A stretch of 64,000 nucleotides of DNA from Bacillota bacterium (GCA_023414875.1 JAEZMV010000013.1:8108-72107), one strand, 5' to 3'; counted from the first letter of the stretch, positions 8,184-17,691 are shown. Translations and numbers: made by a program. The notes: generated by a model from the letters alone, not told the origin.

Positions 8184-8212
8184 TAATATCTCTAATTATG
8201 GAGGTCTCAGTT

Positions 8213-8806
8213 ATGGGTCAGGGTTTAATAACAAGGGAAAGAATCTTTCAGGCTGCACTGAAAACCTTTGCCCTACATGGCTTTGAAGGTGCACGTATGG
8301 ATAAGATCGCTGCCGAAGTCGGTATTAATAAAGCTTCTCTTTACTTTCATTTTAAAAACAAGGAAGAAATCTTCTGGGAGCTATTTAAAGACATCGTACA
8401 AAAATACCGGGATAAGATGAAGACAATCGTAATAGGCTTCCAGAATATTCCATGTAAAGAGCGCTTAAAAACGATCTGTCGTGAATATCTGGAATATAAC
8501 TATGATAATGCTGAAATGGATTTCTGGAATCGCGTATACTATTTACCTCCTTCCAACCTAAGAGAAGAAATTATTTCAATTACTTCAGAAAGCATGAAGG
8601 AATTTGTCGCCGATCTGGCCTTTATCATGGAGGAAGGCATAAAGCAAAAAGAGCTTCGGCCTATGAATCCAAGTCATATGGCGAATACATTTTATTATAT
8701 ATTAACCTGCATCGATTTATCGTCAGGGTTAATGGATAAAGAACAGGCTCTACTAGATATGGATTGCTGTTTTGAAGTTTTATGGAATGGGATAAAGGGT
8801 ATGTAG
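8213..8806 (+). CDS. TetR-family transcriptional regulator
   Basis: A 197-residue repressor with the N-terminal TetR helix-turn-helix (residues about 8-55; MDKIAAEVGINKASLYFHFK) and a helical ligand domain. The start at 8213 follows GGAGG by 8 bases; a longer frame from 8135 would begin inside the promoter -35 box and is rejected. Related operator palindromes sit in its own promoter and before the aldo/keto reductase gene, so it likely controls both in response to an unknown small molecule. Confidence 0.92.
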   Translation: MGQGLITRERIFQAALKTFALHGFEGARMDKIAAEVGINKASLYFHFKNKEEIFWELFKDIVQKYRDKMKTIVIGFQNIPCKERLKTICREYLEYNYDNAEMDFWNRVYYLPPSNLREEIISITSESMKEFVADLAFIMEEGIKQKELRPMNPSHMANTFYYILTCIDLSSGLMDKEQALLDMDCCFEVLWNGIKGM

Positions 8807-8819
8807 GAACCTTTTATTT

Positions 8820-8857
8820 AACAAGTGAATTGGCTTGCCAATTCATCTTGTTTTTTC
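8820..8857 (+). terminator. Terminator of the tetR-type gene
   Basis: ACAAG-x-GAATTGGC pairs with GCCAATTC-xx-CTTGT and is followed by a run of six T. It lies 14 bases after the stop codon. Confidence 0.8.
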
Positions 8858-8865
8858 TTGTTAAT

Positions 8866-8879
8866 CTACCGAACGGTAG
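8866..8879. promoter_or_regulatory. TetR-type operator before the aldo/keto reductase
   Basis: CTACCGAACGGTAG is a perfect palindrome with a TA-rich surrounding. It shares the ACC-N-AAC-G pattern with the site in the tetR promoter at 8170-8183. The 69 bases to the next start leave room for a promoter, but no convincing -35/-10 pair was seen. Confidence 0.65.
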
Positions 8880-8947
8880 GTAGTCTATGTAACGACTTGC
8901 TATTAGTATGTTATGAATAAAACCATTATATAAAGGAGGATATTATT

Positions 8948-9934
8948 ATGGAACAAAGAGTTTTAGGAAAATCAGGGATTAAGGTCAGCCCTATGGGACT
9001 GGGCTGTTGGGCAATCGGAGGTCAATTTTATATGGACGGTAAAGTTGATGGTTATGGTGAGACCGACGATAACATGTCAATCACAGCAATCAAAACTGCA
9101 TTAGATTTAGGTATTAATTTTATTGACACCTCAGATACCTATGGTGTCGGACATAGTGAAAGGTTAATCGGAGAGGCAATCAAAGGTCGTAGATCTCAGA
9201 TTGTCCTCTCCACCAAGTTCGGTTACTTTGGTAGTGATGCCACAAAAACTCTTCAGGGTTACAACATATCTCCGGATTACATTGAGAGGGCCTGCGAGGC
9301 TTCTCTGAAACGTCTTCAGACAGACTATATCGACCTTTATTTGCTTCATGTATGGGAAATCGGACTATCAGAGATGGAATCTGTAATCCAAACCTTGGAT
9401 AAACTCGTTTCCAAAGGGAAAATTAGAACATATGGCTGGAGTACAGATTTAACGGGTGGTGCCAAATTATTTGCAGAACATCAAAACTGTAGTGCCTTCA
9501 TGCAAGAGTTAAATGTCCTTTTTGGTAATGAAGAGCTTCTTAAGCTATGCGAGGAAAAAGGACTTGCTAGTATTAATCGCAGTCCCTTAGCGATGGGCTT
9601 ATTAAGCGGAAAATTTAATAGAGACTCTATATTGACCAAGGAAGATGTCCGCGGAGCTGGTCATACTTGGGTTGATGCAATGTTCAAGGATGGTAAACCC
9701 AATCCCAATGCTTTTGATAAAATAAATGCGATCCGAGATATTTTAACTACCGGAGGAAGGACACTGGTTCAGGGCTCCCTCGCCTGGCTTTGGGCTAAGA
9801 GTGGGGTTACCATCCCGATGCCGGGCTTCAAATCCGTAGAACAGGTTAAAGAAAATGTTAAATCCATTGATTTCGGCCCACTTCCACAGGCTCAAATGAT
9901 GGAAATCGACAAGATTTTAAGGAGTATGGAATAA
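8948..9934 (+). CDS. Aldo/keto reductase
   Basis: A 328-residue NADPH-dependent oxidoreductase of the AKR superfamily (TIM barrel, cytosolic). The catalytic tetrad can be read as Asp60, Tyr65, Lys90 and His134 (FIDTSDTYG, STKFGY, YLLHVW). The C-terminal WLWAKSGVTIPMPGFKSVEQ provides the cofactor-binding part. It has an AAAGGAGG ribosome site and its own TetR-type operator, so it is probably induced by an aldehyde or quinone type stress; the substrate is unknown. Confidence 0.93.
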   Translation: MEQRVLGKSGIKVSPMGLGCWAIGGQFYMDGKVDGYGETDDNMSITAIKTALDLGINFIDTSDTYGVGHSERLIGEAIKGRRSQIVLSTKFGYFGSDATKTLQGYNISPDYIERACEASLKRLQTDYIDLYLLHVWEIGLSEMESVIQTLDKLVSKGKIRTYGWSTDLTGGAKLFAEHQNCSAFMQELNVLFGNEELLKLCEEKGLASINRSPLAMGLLSGKFNRDSILTKEDVRGAGHTWVDAMFKDGKPNPNAFDKINAIRDILTTGGRTLVQGSLAWLWAKSGVTIPMPGFKSVEQVKENVKSIDFGPLPQAQMMEIDKILRSME

Positions 9935-9960
9935 TATCAAGACTACACAGGAATCTTTGA

Positions 9961-9990
9961 ACCCCCCATGGCATTGGAGTCATGGGGGGT
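9961..9990. terminator. Stem-loop between convergent genes
   Basis: ACCCCCCATG pairs perfectly with CATGGGGGGT around a 10-base loop. It lies between the rightward aldo/keto reductase and the leftward membrane protein gene, whose last codons run into it, so it probably ends both transcripts. The CCCCCATG..CATGGGGG core resembles the terminator at 5477-5513. Confidence 0.6.
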
Positions 9991-10645
9991 CCATCGACCT
10001 AAATTTTGATCGTAGACTGATTATCTTCCTTTTTTTCCGATATATAATATACATAATTATAATCATTATAAATAATGCTCCCCATCCGGTAAGGCCTATC
10101 AAGAAGAATATAAAACTAGAAGAAAATAAGCACATAAACGCAATAAAACAACAGAGGGCAGAGGTAAAACACAGTCCACTTAATATAATACCATATTTCC
10201 CTTCCTTAATAAAAATAACACCTAAAAATAAAACAGATACAGGGAATAAAGTAGTCCATGAAAGCAGTTCAATATTGCGGCTTATCGAATAATCTCCATA
10301 AAAATTCAAAACGCTTTTTACGGGATCGCTTGTCAATAAGGCACTAATGCCTGCAAATCTACCAATAAAAATCAAAGCTGAGAAAAGAATGGAAAAAATA
10401 TAAGCAACCTTTCCGCAATTCTTATTATGTTCTGTATGATTAATATCCTTAACAAAGAATACATATATTACTGCTGATAAAATTACCACAATATGTATAA
10501 TAAATTGCATGCTCGTATTGCTCACCAATTGCATTTTTAAAATAAACGTTAATGCTACTAATATCAAATATAGCAAATCTATTAATAACAAATTTACAGC
10601 CCAGTTTATTTGATTAAGAGCTCTTCTATAATTAGAATTCCTCAT
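9980..10645 (-). CDS. Polytopic membrane protein of unknown function
   Basis: A 221-residue hydrophobic protein with about six membrane segments, a short basic N-terminus and a basic C-terminal tail (YRKKRKIISLRSKFRS). No conserved motif is recognised. The start has no clear ribosome site, which is unusual in this window, and the stop lies inside the stem-loop shared with the convergent reductase gene. It may be poorly translated or a relic, but the frame is open and the membrane pattern is regular. Confidence 0.6.
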   Translation of the reverse strand: MRNSNYRRALNQINWAVNLLLIDLLYLILVALTFILKMQLVSNTSMQFIIHIVVILSAVIYVFFVKDINHTEHNKNCGKVAYIFSILFSALIFIGRFAGISALLTSDPVKSVLNFYGDYSISRNIELLSWTTLFPVSVLFLGVIFIKEGKYGIILSGLCFTSALCCFIAFMCLFSSSFIFFLIGLTGWGALFIMIIIMYIIYRKKRKIISLRSKFRSMDPP

Positions 10646-10815
10646 AATTTATTTTTAGTAGCAGACTGTATGGTATGTTTGAAAGCATTGTGAAATAAAC
10701 ATTTCTAACTATCTTTACACAAAACACTGTCTACTACGTTCTCCTTTCTATAAATTTATCAAAACTGAATTTATGTGTTCACCTATCAGATAGACAAATT
10801 GAAATTTGGCGGCCA

Positions 10816-11091
10816 TCATAACTGTGTTATTTCGTCGGCAATCATCTGAACAGTTTTGTTGCTGGTATCAATTTTAATAGAGTCGAGAGTTTGATACATT
10901 GGTATTCTTTCTACACTTCTATCAATAACATCTACAGTACGAATACCCTTTTCCACATCTGCCGTTAATCTCTCTCGCAAATGGATTTCATCTATATCCA
11001 GATAGCCACAATGCTCATATAGTTTTTTCGCTGTTGGGTTATACACGTTCACATATAATCGGATACCCGTTGCTTCTAATTCTATTTTCAA
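10816..11091 (-). pseudogene. Chimeric fragment: GNAT end joined to a kinase-like end
   Basis: A 91-residue open frame with no ribosome site. Its first third reads TGIRLYVNVYNPTAKKLYEHCGY, the C-terminal acetyl-CoA-binding part of a GNAT acetyltransferase. The remainder, with RSVERIPMYQTLDSIKIDTS, resembles the C-terminus of the small shikimate- or adenylate-kinase-like P-loop proteins of clostridia, whose P-loop is absent. The two parts are in one frame without the bodies of either protein, so this looks like a deletion junction between two neighbouring genes. Nothing is recognised in the 440-base gap 11092-11533. Confidence 0.5.
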
Positions 11092-11533
11092 ATCATTCGC
11101 TTTATTAGCTGTTTTCTTTTTTACTCTCTCTGCCCACAGTATCTATCTGCTTGTAGCCATTACATTAATAACTATACAGTATCATTATTTAATTTGCAAT
11201 ATGTCCCAATTCAAAAGGATGATTGTAAAGTCTCACGCATGGCCTCCCCTTTTTAAAAAGCCCTTCTAAACAAATATATAAAAATTCAGTAGCATGCTGA
11301 TCAACACACCTTCGTAACGCCACCCATATAGCTCGTCCGGTATATATGTAAAATACTTGCATTTTATGGAAATATTTTATATTATGAGAGTAAGGGATTT
11401 TTAAAAATTCGTTCAGGGTAGCACTGATAAAACTGAAGTATAATCTTTCATGAAATCTATAGTAGTTAATAAACTAATATTCAAATAGAAAAGGAGATGG
11501 AAATCGTATGAAAACGCAATAACACCGGGTGTA

Positions 11534-12760
11534 ATGATGGATTTTGACACTACAATCCTTAATACGACAGCCGGGAAAGATGTTGCAACCAACGGAATTA
11601 TAAGATTTGAATTAAAGGATGACACAGCTGGAGTTGCGGAAGTTTCAGATGCTGGTATCCTTACTCCTTCCTATCCCGGAGCATTTAGCATTAGAGCTGT
11701 TTGTTTTGAGAGCACAGATAATTATAAGGTTTGGTTGGAGAATAAGGAGGATAATGCTGATTATTTAACAGCAGCCAGTAGCTGGGTAACCGTTAATGTA
11801 CAATCTACAGAAGCCACTGCTTCAACGCAGAAAGAATTAAATAATTTATTATCCTCTGATATTATTACCAAAATCACAATATCTGCTAAAGATCAATATT
11901 TCATTATATCAAAGAATGATTATTCTGATAAGACGCTTGTTGTTGATACACCTAATACGAAAATTGATAATCAAGCTACATTTAAGGAAATCTACATAAA
12001 ATCAGCCTCGAAATGGAATGAGTATGCGGTAGATAACAGCTTTACTGTATATAACTGTGGTATTGAGTTTAATATCGATAAACAAGCCCAGGTGAAATAT
12101 ATTAAACTGGATTCGTTGTCTACGAATTCTGTGACCACTGATCCGTACAATAATAATATTGTAATGAACGTCAATGGTACCCTTAGAACACTTGATGTTA
12201 TGACTGGAAACAATATATCTATTAGCGGAACAGGAAATTACGTAACTGTTAACGTAATGGGTAGTAAATCCAACATAAGATCATCCATTCCAATTATATT
12301 AAATTCATATGTTGACTTCGATGCCTCATTATTAATTGGTTCCGAACATTCCTTTCTATTTATATATGGAGATGTTACTGCTACTGTAGAAAATATAACA
12401 ACAGATGTATTGCATATCTATAATGATGGGGACTATGTAGATTTGAAATCAAGCCATACCCTGAAAAAAATAGGTAAAACATTCTCAAGTAATCCAATTA
12501 ATACATATTTTATTACAAAGCAGACACCCATCGCATCTTCAGTTGTGCATTCAACTGCGATAATTCCAGGAAAAGCATTAAGCACTTCGGTATTGCATGG
12601 AACGTTTTACTATAATTCAATGTTGATCAACGGAACATTAACCTGGTGTGAGCCTGATACCGTGGTAAACTCCACTGGTTATTACGATTGGATTTTTACA
12701 CCCACGGATTCAGTCCATTATAATGCAGTATCCGGAAAGGCATATGTCGTGGTAAATTAA
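11534..12760 (+). pseudogene. Surface-protein remnant lacking its signal peptide
   Basis: A 408-residue open frame with the composition of an extracellular beta-rich protein: many Asn, Thr, Ser and Val, no membrane helix, and an Ig-like start (GVAEVSDAGILTPSYPGAFS). A good ribosome site (AGGAGATGG) is followed by ATGAAAACGCAATAA, that is Met-Lys-Thr-Gln-stop, and the long frame is open in another phase through that site with no ATG before 11534. This suggests that a deletion removed the signal-peptide region and joined the start to the middle of the gene out of frame. It is probably not translated. The family is not recognised; the middle part could form a right-handed beta-helix. Confidence 0.55.
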
Positions 12761-12847
12761 TTCCTTGATAAATATAGCTTTAAGAACACCATTTTACTCT
12801 CGGTGGAACATTATGAAATCTCAAATGTATAGCCTAACCATCTAATG

Positions 12848-12876
12848 AAAACCCTGCCGAAAAAGGCAGGGTTTTT
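12848..12876. terminator. Strong bidirectional terminator
   Basis: AAAACCCTGCC pairs perfectly with GGCAGGGTTTT around GAAAAA, with A and T runs on both sides. It ends the surface-protein remnant on one side and the broken DUF488 gene on the other. Confidence 0.85.
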
Positions 12877-12889
12877 AATATGTTAAAAT

Positions 12890-13100
12890 CGAATTTGTTC
12901 AACTTCCAGCTCTATTAACTTCTTAATATCATCTGCATGATAATCTTCTTGATTTATATTAAAACGGAATATTCTTCTGCGTATCTTGAGTATGGTACAC
13001 TCCTGACATCTAATATATAGTTTATATCATGAATTTTAAGCAACTTTATAAATTCATTTATATTATGTTGTGAATGACCAACCGTATATAATAATTCCAT
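12890..13100 (-). pseudogene. Broken DUF488 gene
   Basis: From the ATG at 13100 the frame reads MELLYTVGHSQHNINEF and continues to ILDVRSVPYSRYAEEY, the typical start of DUF488 proteins, then stops after 48 codons. The next frame stays open for about 30 more codons (from RRIFRFNINQ) to a TAA near 12890. Intact family members are about 120-180 residues, so this copy has a frameshift and an internal deletion. It follows the WYL regulator on the same strand. Confidence 0.6.
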
Positions 13101-13135
13101 ATTATCACTTCCTATAATTATTGTGTGGTTAACCT

Positions 13136-14092
13136 TTATCTATAATTTAATAATATCATCTTAAGTCTTTCCTTTACATATTGTCGCAGTTCAAGAGGTT
13201 CTATTATCTCGGCTTTTCCTATGATATCCATGGCTTCATTGCAGGCGCATTCATACTTATGCATATTAACTACAGCAAAAATATTATCATTGACTATATG
13301 CGTTTGATATATTTCAAGGTTATTTAGTATATCTCTGTCATATTTATGCAACTTTATAGTAACCGAATACCTTTCAGCATCGTTACGATTTTTTTTAAAA
13401 CTATCTTCACTTGTCCTCCAATATTGTGTCAGTAAAAAGTTAGCAGGTATTGAAAATGATTCTTCCAGTAATTCAACCTTTTTTATTCTTTCACATTTAA
13501 ATGTTCTTACCTCTTTGCTGTGTTCGCAATGAGCTACAAGATACCATTCCATATTTTTAACAACCATTCCGTATGGATGAACATTTCTTTCACTATTTTT
13601 ACCCTCATTTTTTTCATACCAGATTCTAAGCATCTTTGATTGCCATACTGATTTTCTGATTATATCTAAAAATGGTACATCTGCTCGTTTTCCCCACCAG
13701 GGAATTTCATCATAATAAAAACGTTCTCTAGCTTTTTTGATGTCTGAACTATACTCTGACGGAAGACTTTTCTCCAGTTTGAGCAGGGTATTTTCCAGCT
13801 TCAGTCCGGCATTCGTTTGCCCTTCAGGACGGATACCAATTCCACACAAATAAAGATTGATAACATCTTCCGCATATAGATGGTCCATATCAATATGATA
13901 TCCATCCATTAAGTAAAATCCTCCATTAGGTCCTGTAGTTGCAGTCAACGGGATACCTGCTTCACATAATGTATCGATATCTCTGTAAATGGTTCTAATC
14001 GTAACTTCAAGCGCCTGAGCTAATTCCTTTGCATTCATATGTCCTCTAGATTCAATTAATAATAATATTGCAATCAACCTATGTAACCGCAT
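13136..14092 (-). CDS. WYL-domain helix-turn-helix regulator (YafY type)
   Basis: A 318-residue regulator. Residues 1-60 form the HTH_11 DNA-binding domain (LAQALEVTIRTIYRDIDTL). The WYL ligand domain spans about 140-240, with the diagnostic Trp-Tyr-Leu at residues 183-185 (MEWYLVAHC), and the C-terminal WCX extension follows. Family members bind nucleotides or other small ligands. The gene is transcribed away from the Gfo/Idh oxidoreductase and may control it. The 240-base gap between them is very AT-rich, with no clear promoter pair picked out. Confidence 0.92.
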   Translation of the reverse strand: MRLHRLIAILLLIESRGHMNAKELAQALEVTIRTIYRDIDTLCEAGIPLTATTGPNGGFYLMDGYHIDMDHLYAEDVINLYLCGIGIRPEGQTNAGLKLENTLLKLEKSLPSEYSSDIKKARERFYYDEIPWWGKRADVPFLDIIRKSVWQSKMLRIWYEKNEGKNSERNVHPYGMVVKNMEWYLVAHCEHSKEVRTFKCERIKKVELLEESFSIPANFLLTQYWRTSEDSFKKNRNDAERYSVTIKLHKYDRDILNNLEIYQTHIVNDNIFAVVNMHKYECACNEAMDIIGKAEIIEPLELRQYVKERLKMILLNYR

Positions 14093-14332
14093 TATAACCC
14101 TGCCTTTTCTTTTTACTTAGGTAATACACTCCCAGCTTATTTGACAATTATGTTTCCCTATACTTTTAATAACACCGTTAAAATATTTCTAATATTATAT
14201 TATTTATGACATATAGCTGTCAACAATCCTTTGGTAAAATACAAATTATAAACTATAAAAGAAATGTTTGTACTTGCATAATCCATAGTAAAAATATATG
14301 TTCAAAAAGCATGTACAAAATAGGAGGAAATT

Positions 14333-15268
14333 ATGAAAATAGGAGTACTGGGAACAGGCTTTGGTTCTACTCATTTAGAAATCTATAAAAAGATTGATGG
14401 AGTTGACATTGCCAAATTATATGGTAGAAACGAAGAAAAGCTAAAGTATCTTGGTGAAAAATTTAAAGTAACAACAACTCAGAATATATCCGACGTTATT
14501 CATGACCCTGAGATCGAATTAATTGATATTTGTCTTCCGACAAAAGTACATACCCAATATATTCTTGAAGCATTAAAGGCCGGTAAAAATGTTTTTTGTG
14601 AAACGCCTCTTTGTTACAATCGTGATGAACTAACCTTAATAATGAAAGCTGAGCAAGAATACGGAAAACATGTGTTTGTGGATCAGTTTATTAAATTTCA
14701 ATCAGAGTATCAATATCTTTACAAAGTATATAAAGATAATTCTTATGGCAAACTCAAATCGCTTACCATTACAAGAAAAACGCCTCCAATTTGGGGATCA
14801 TTGGGAGTCAGCAAGATTATTACAGACCTTATGCTTCATGATCTTGATTATTCTGTATGGCTTCTTGGAATACCATATAATAAATATATAGCTGCAATTT
14901 CAAGTAATCAGGATGAAGCATATGTAAGAGCTAATCTTCAATATAATAATACGAATATAGATATTATTGCTTCTTCTATGATGCCTAAAAGCTTTCCTTT
15001 TACCGTAGGTTATGAAGCTATTTTCGAAAAAGGATTGCTGGAATATCATGCAAGCTTTACTCCTGAAGGACCTATAAGTTCTCTTACAGAATATACATCA
15101 AGTAAGAAAAATGAAATAAAATTAGATGATCAAAACCCGTATGAGTATGCGATAAGGCATGTTATCGAATGCTGTAAATGTAAGCAAGAATCCGTTATTA
15201 GTGCTTCGACTGCTGCCAATTCCCTAATAATTGCATTTGATCTAAATAATATGTTGCATCATGTATAG
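14333..15268 (+). CDS. Gfo/Idh/MocA-family oxidoreductase
   Basis: A 311-residue NAD(P)-dependent dehydrogenase. The N-terminal Rossmann fold starts with IGVLGTGFGSTH; the C-terminal alpha/beta domain includes DLMLHDLDYSVWLLG, with the conserved His-Asp pair. The usual EKP motif, whose Lys takes part in catalysis, reads ETP here (Glu90-Thr91-Pro92), so the activity may be altered. It has an AGGAGG ribosome site. It is divergent from the WYL regulator. The substrate, normally a sugar or inositol derivative, cannot be told. Confidence 0.88.
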   Translation: MKIGVLGTGFGSTHLEIYKKIDGVDIAKLYGRNEEKLKYLGEKFKVTTTQNISDVIHDPEIELIDICLPTKVHTQYILEALKAGKNVFCETPLCYNRDELTLIMKAEQEYGKHVFVDQFIKFQSEYQYLYKVYKDNSYGKLKSLTITRKTPPIWGSLGVSKIITDLMLHDLDYSVWLLGIPYNKYIAAISSNQDEAYVRANLQYNNTNIDIIASSMMPKSFPFTVGYEAIFEKGLLEYHASFTPEGPISSLTEYTSSKKNEIKLDDQNPYEYAIRHVIECCKCKQESVISASTAANSLIIAFDLNNMLHHV

Positions 15269-15342
15269 TATTACGATTTGTCTTTTATGATGTGGCAGGC
15301 TGTTTGCTTTTAAGACCATTCAGCGCAAGATTCTCCCCACTA

Positions 15343-15386
15343 GCAAACCCCCTGTTACAATGACGTAGCAGGGGGTTTGCTTTTTT
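15343..15386. terminator. Bidirectional terminator
   Basis: GCAAACCCCCTG pairs with CAGGGGGTTTGC and is followed by TTTTTT. It separates the rightward oxidoreductase and the leftward permease gene. A partial copy of the same kind of stem (GCAGGCTGTTTGC) lies at about 15295. Confidence 0.85.
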
Positions 15387-15401
15387 GTAGAATGCTCAAT
15401 T

Positions 15402-16307
15402 TTATACTTTTAGAATATTTATAATGAAACCCATTAAAAATGAAAAAATGATCACATATAATAAATACATTATAAACCGTCGAGTACCCAATACTATTTT
15501 GACAGCACCCAGATTTGTTATTTTGGTAGCCGGTCCGGTAATCATAAATGCTGCTGCGGATCCCATGCTCATACCGTCATATAGCCACCCTCGTAAAAGA
15601 GGTATCGTTCCTCCCCCGCATACGTAAAGTGGAACACCAATGGTAGCAGCCATCAACACACCAAATCCTTCGTTTCTACCAAATAAATTAACAAATGCAT
15701 CTGTTGGAACATATCTCTGAAACAATGCTGATAATGCTATTCCTAATAAAAAGTATAACCCCGTAGCCTTAACATTCCGAATGAAATTCTTAAGTAAACG
15801 TATCAGAATATTAGGGTCTGTGTCACGGCTTTTTGGTTCCGCAAAGGAAGAAAAGTTAAAAAAAGAGGTTTTCTTGTAAAATATATGTACTAGCAGCCCC
15901 GCTATGATACCACACAGAAAGCAGGATGCAATCCTTACGACTAGTGCCGTAGTTCCTAATGCTACACTGTATATAATCAGCTGAGGATTGAGTAAGATAG
16001 ATGCCATCATAAAAGCAGCCAACCAATCATCTCTCATTCCCTTCTCTGAAAAGGATGCAGCAATCGGAATTGTACCATACATGCAAAGCGGTGAGGCTAT
16101 GCCCAATAAACAGGCTGGGATAATACCTAATACCCCCAACTTTTTATCCTTCATACTTTTAAAAAGTAGATGAATCTTCTCCTTACCAAACACAGACACA
16201 ACCGATCCGAGGATCATACCTGTCAGCCAGTATGGAAAAATCTGATTAAATTGAATACTAAAATAAAATCTGAGATAAACAGATTCCCTGTGTAATATTT
16301 CAATCAT
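15402..16307 (-). CDS. DUF318/UPF0718-type permease
   Basis: A 301-residue polytopic membrane protein, about eight segments in two halves, with the paired glycine/proline motifs of the permease_4 (ArsP-like) family: CMYGTIPIAASF in the first half and CGGGTIPLLRGWL in the second. Relatives export arsenicals or other toxic metal species, or are of unknown substrate. The start ATG at 16307 overlaps the stop region of the DUF362 gene by 8 bases (GATGATTGA), a translational coupling; a longer frame back to 16379 would overlap that gene by 80 bases. Confidence 0.8.
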   Translation of the reverse strand: MIEILHRESVYLRFYFSIQFNQIFPYWLTGMILGSVVSVFGKEKIHLLFKSMKDKKLGVLGIIPACLLGIASPLCMYGTIPIAASFSEKGMRDDWLAAFMMASILLNPQLIIYSVALGTTALVVRIASCFLCGIIAGLLVHIFYKKTSFFNFSSFAEPKSRDTDPNILIRLLKNFIRNVKATGLYFLLGIALSALFQRYVPTDAFVNLFGRNEGFGVLMAATIGVPLYVCGGGTIPLLRGWLYDGMSMGSAAAFMITGPATKITNLGAVKIVLGTRRFIMYLLYVIIFSFLMGFIINILKV

Positions 16308-17403
16308 CAAGATTAACCAATTCATATACACGGTAACCAAGACCAATTGCTTCCGCGTGTTCCAGTGTGTGAAGTCCATTCAAATTTTCAATTCTGCGTA
16401 CTAGAGATTCATTATTTTCAGCAGCATATACAAGATCGATACATGCCTGATCTAGCGCTACCGGATCGGTAGAAGCTAAAATTCCAATATCATGAATATC
16501 AGGCTCAGCAGGTCTACCATTACAGTCACAGTCTATGCTAATTCGATTCATGACATTAATATAGACAATTTGTTCGCCCTTACCCAGACTGTCAGAAACT
16601 GCTAACCCTGCTTCAGCCATAGACTCTAGGAAGTCATCCTGAACTCCTCCCCACGGACTGGTTTTACTTGTTCCTGCAGTATGTATCAGACATTTTCCCT
16701 CGGTAGAACCAAAACCTATGGAAATATTTTTTATAGCGCCACCATAACCTGCCATCTCATGTCCTTTGAAATGAGAAAGAACAAGATAGGAATCATAATT
16801 TGCAAAATGAGAGCCTACAATATCTTCCTTCAAATGGGTTCCTCCTGCTACCGGAAGGCTCATAGAACCGTCAGCATCTAAAATATCCACCTCTGCAATA
16901 TCAGTAAAACCATGATCCTTTGCCACCTGAAGGTGCATCTCTGTATTCATACGGGAACCGCCATAAGCCGTATTGCATTCCACAATCGTACCCTCTAAGG
17001 TCTGCACTAATTCCTTTATTAATTCCGGTTTCAGATAGTTACTGGATGGTGGCTCGCCTGTGCTAAGCTTAACACCAACCTTTCCTTCAGGTGTCCAGCC
17101 CAAAGCCTCATAAGCTGCCATAAGGCCCTCAGGACTGATATCCGTTGTCATATACACTTTAGGTGTTTCCTCCGGCGAAAGGGTCACCTTTTCTACTACC
17201 GGGGTAACCGTAGGTTCTATATTAACAGTAGGTTCTATAGAATCTGTAGGTTCTTTCGTATCCGTAGGTTCAGGACTGCTGTTTTCTGAATTATCAGTAT
17301 CAGAACCAGTAATATTACCGCTCTCCTTAGAATTTCCACATGCTACAAGGGAAAAAAACATTAATAGTATCATAATTAAACTCGTAATCCATTTTAGACT
17401 CAT
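16300..17403 (-). CDS. DUF362-domain lipoprotein
   Basis: A 367-residue exported protein. Residues 1-22 form a lipoprotein signal peptide with lipobox LVAC, so Cys22 would be lipidated. A Ser/Thr/Pro/Glu-rich linker with four TDS/TVN-IEPT type repeats runs to about residue 70. The rest is a DUF362 domain (VYMTTDISPEGLMAAYEALG, later LSHFKGHEMAGYGGAIKN and ACIDLVYAAE). DUF362 proteins are often cytosolic and linked to ferredoxin domains; here it is outside the membrane and coupled to a permease gene. Function unknown; a metal- or cofactor-related surface role is a guess from context. Confidence 0.8.
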   Translation of the reverse strand: MSLKWITSLIMILLMFFSLVACGNSKESGNITGSDTDNSENSSPEPTDTKEPTDSIEPTVNIEPTVTPVVEKVTLSPEETPKVYMTTDISPEGLMAAYEALGWTPEGKVGVKLSTGEPPSSNYLKPELIKELVQTLEGTIVECNTAYGGSRMNTEMHLQVAKDHGFTDIAEVDILDADGSMSLPVAGGTHLKEDIVGSHFANYDSYLVLSHFKGHEMAGYGGAIKNISIGFGSTEGKCLIHTAGTSKTSPWGGVQDDFLESMAEAGLAVSDSLGKGEQIVYINVMNRISIDCDCNGRPAEPDIHDIGILASTDPVALDQACIDLVYAAENNESLVRRIENLNGLHTLEHAEAIGLGYRVYELVNLDD

Positions 17404-17626
17404 TTAACTCACTCCCCATTCCTTTTACTATTTTGTTTTGACAGCATAATATGATTTACTCTATATTAAATTAGTTTGAATACTAATGTAGTTTTATTAC
17501 TGCCTAATATCCCCTATACCACTATGGAAAAGTTTTATATTTATTGTATATTATTTCTTTAAATTTGTAAATATTTATTCAAATAGTCCTATTTTGGCTG
17601 TCAACTCTAAAGTTCTTTTCCGAAAC

Positions 17627-17658
17627 AATAGCCCATCACAAAGGCGTGGTGGGCTATT
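17627..17658. terminator. Stem-loop terminator of the ABC-F gene region
   Basis: AATAGCCCATCAC pairs with GTGGTGGGCTATT around a 6-base loop, 34 bases beyond the stop of the leftward ABC-F gene. The sequence resembles the stem at 444-473. The rest of the gap to the DUF362 gene (17404-17620) is AT-rich and should hold the promoter of that gene, but no clear boxes were seen. Confidence 0.65.
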
Positions 17659-17691
17659 CGTTTGCGTTCTGGAAGCTCAGCAATTTAATGC

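Noticed and set aside
8135..8212. N-terminal extension of the TetR protein
   Set aside because: It would start in the -35 box of the gene's own promoter; the ATG at 8213 has a proper ribosome site.
11255..11345. Minus-strand open stretch resembling the end of a membrane protein
   Set aside because: About 24 codons only, no start, no neighbour of the same kind.
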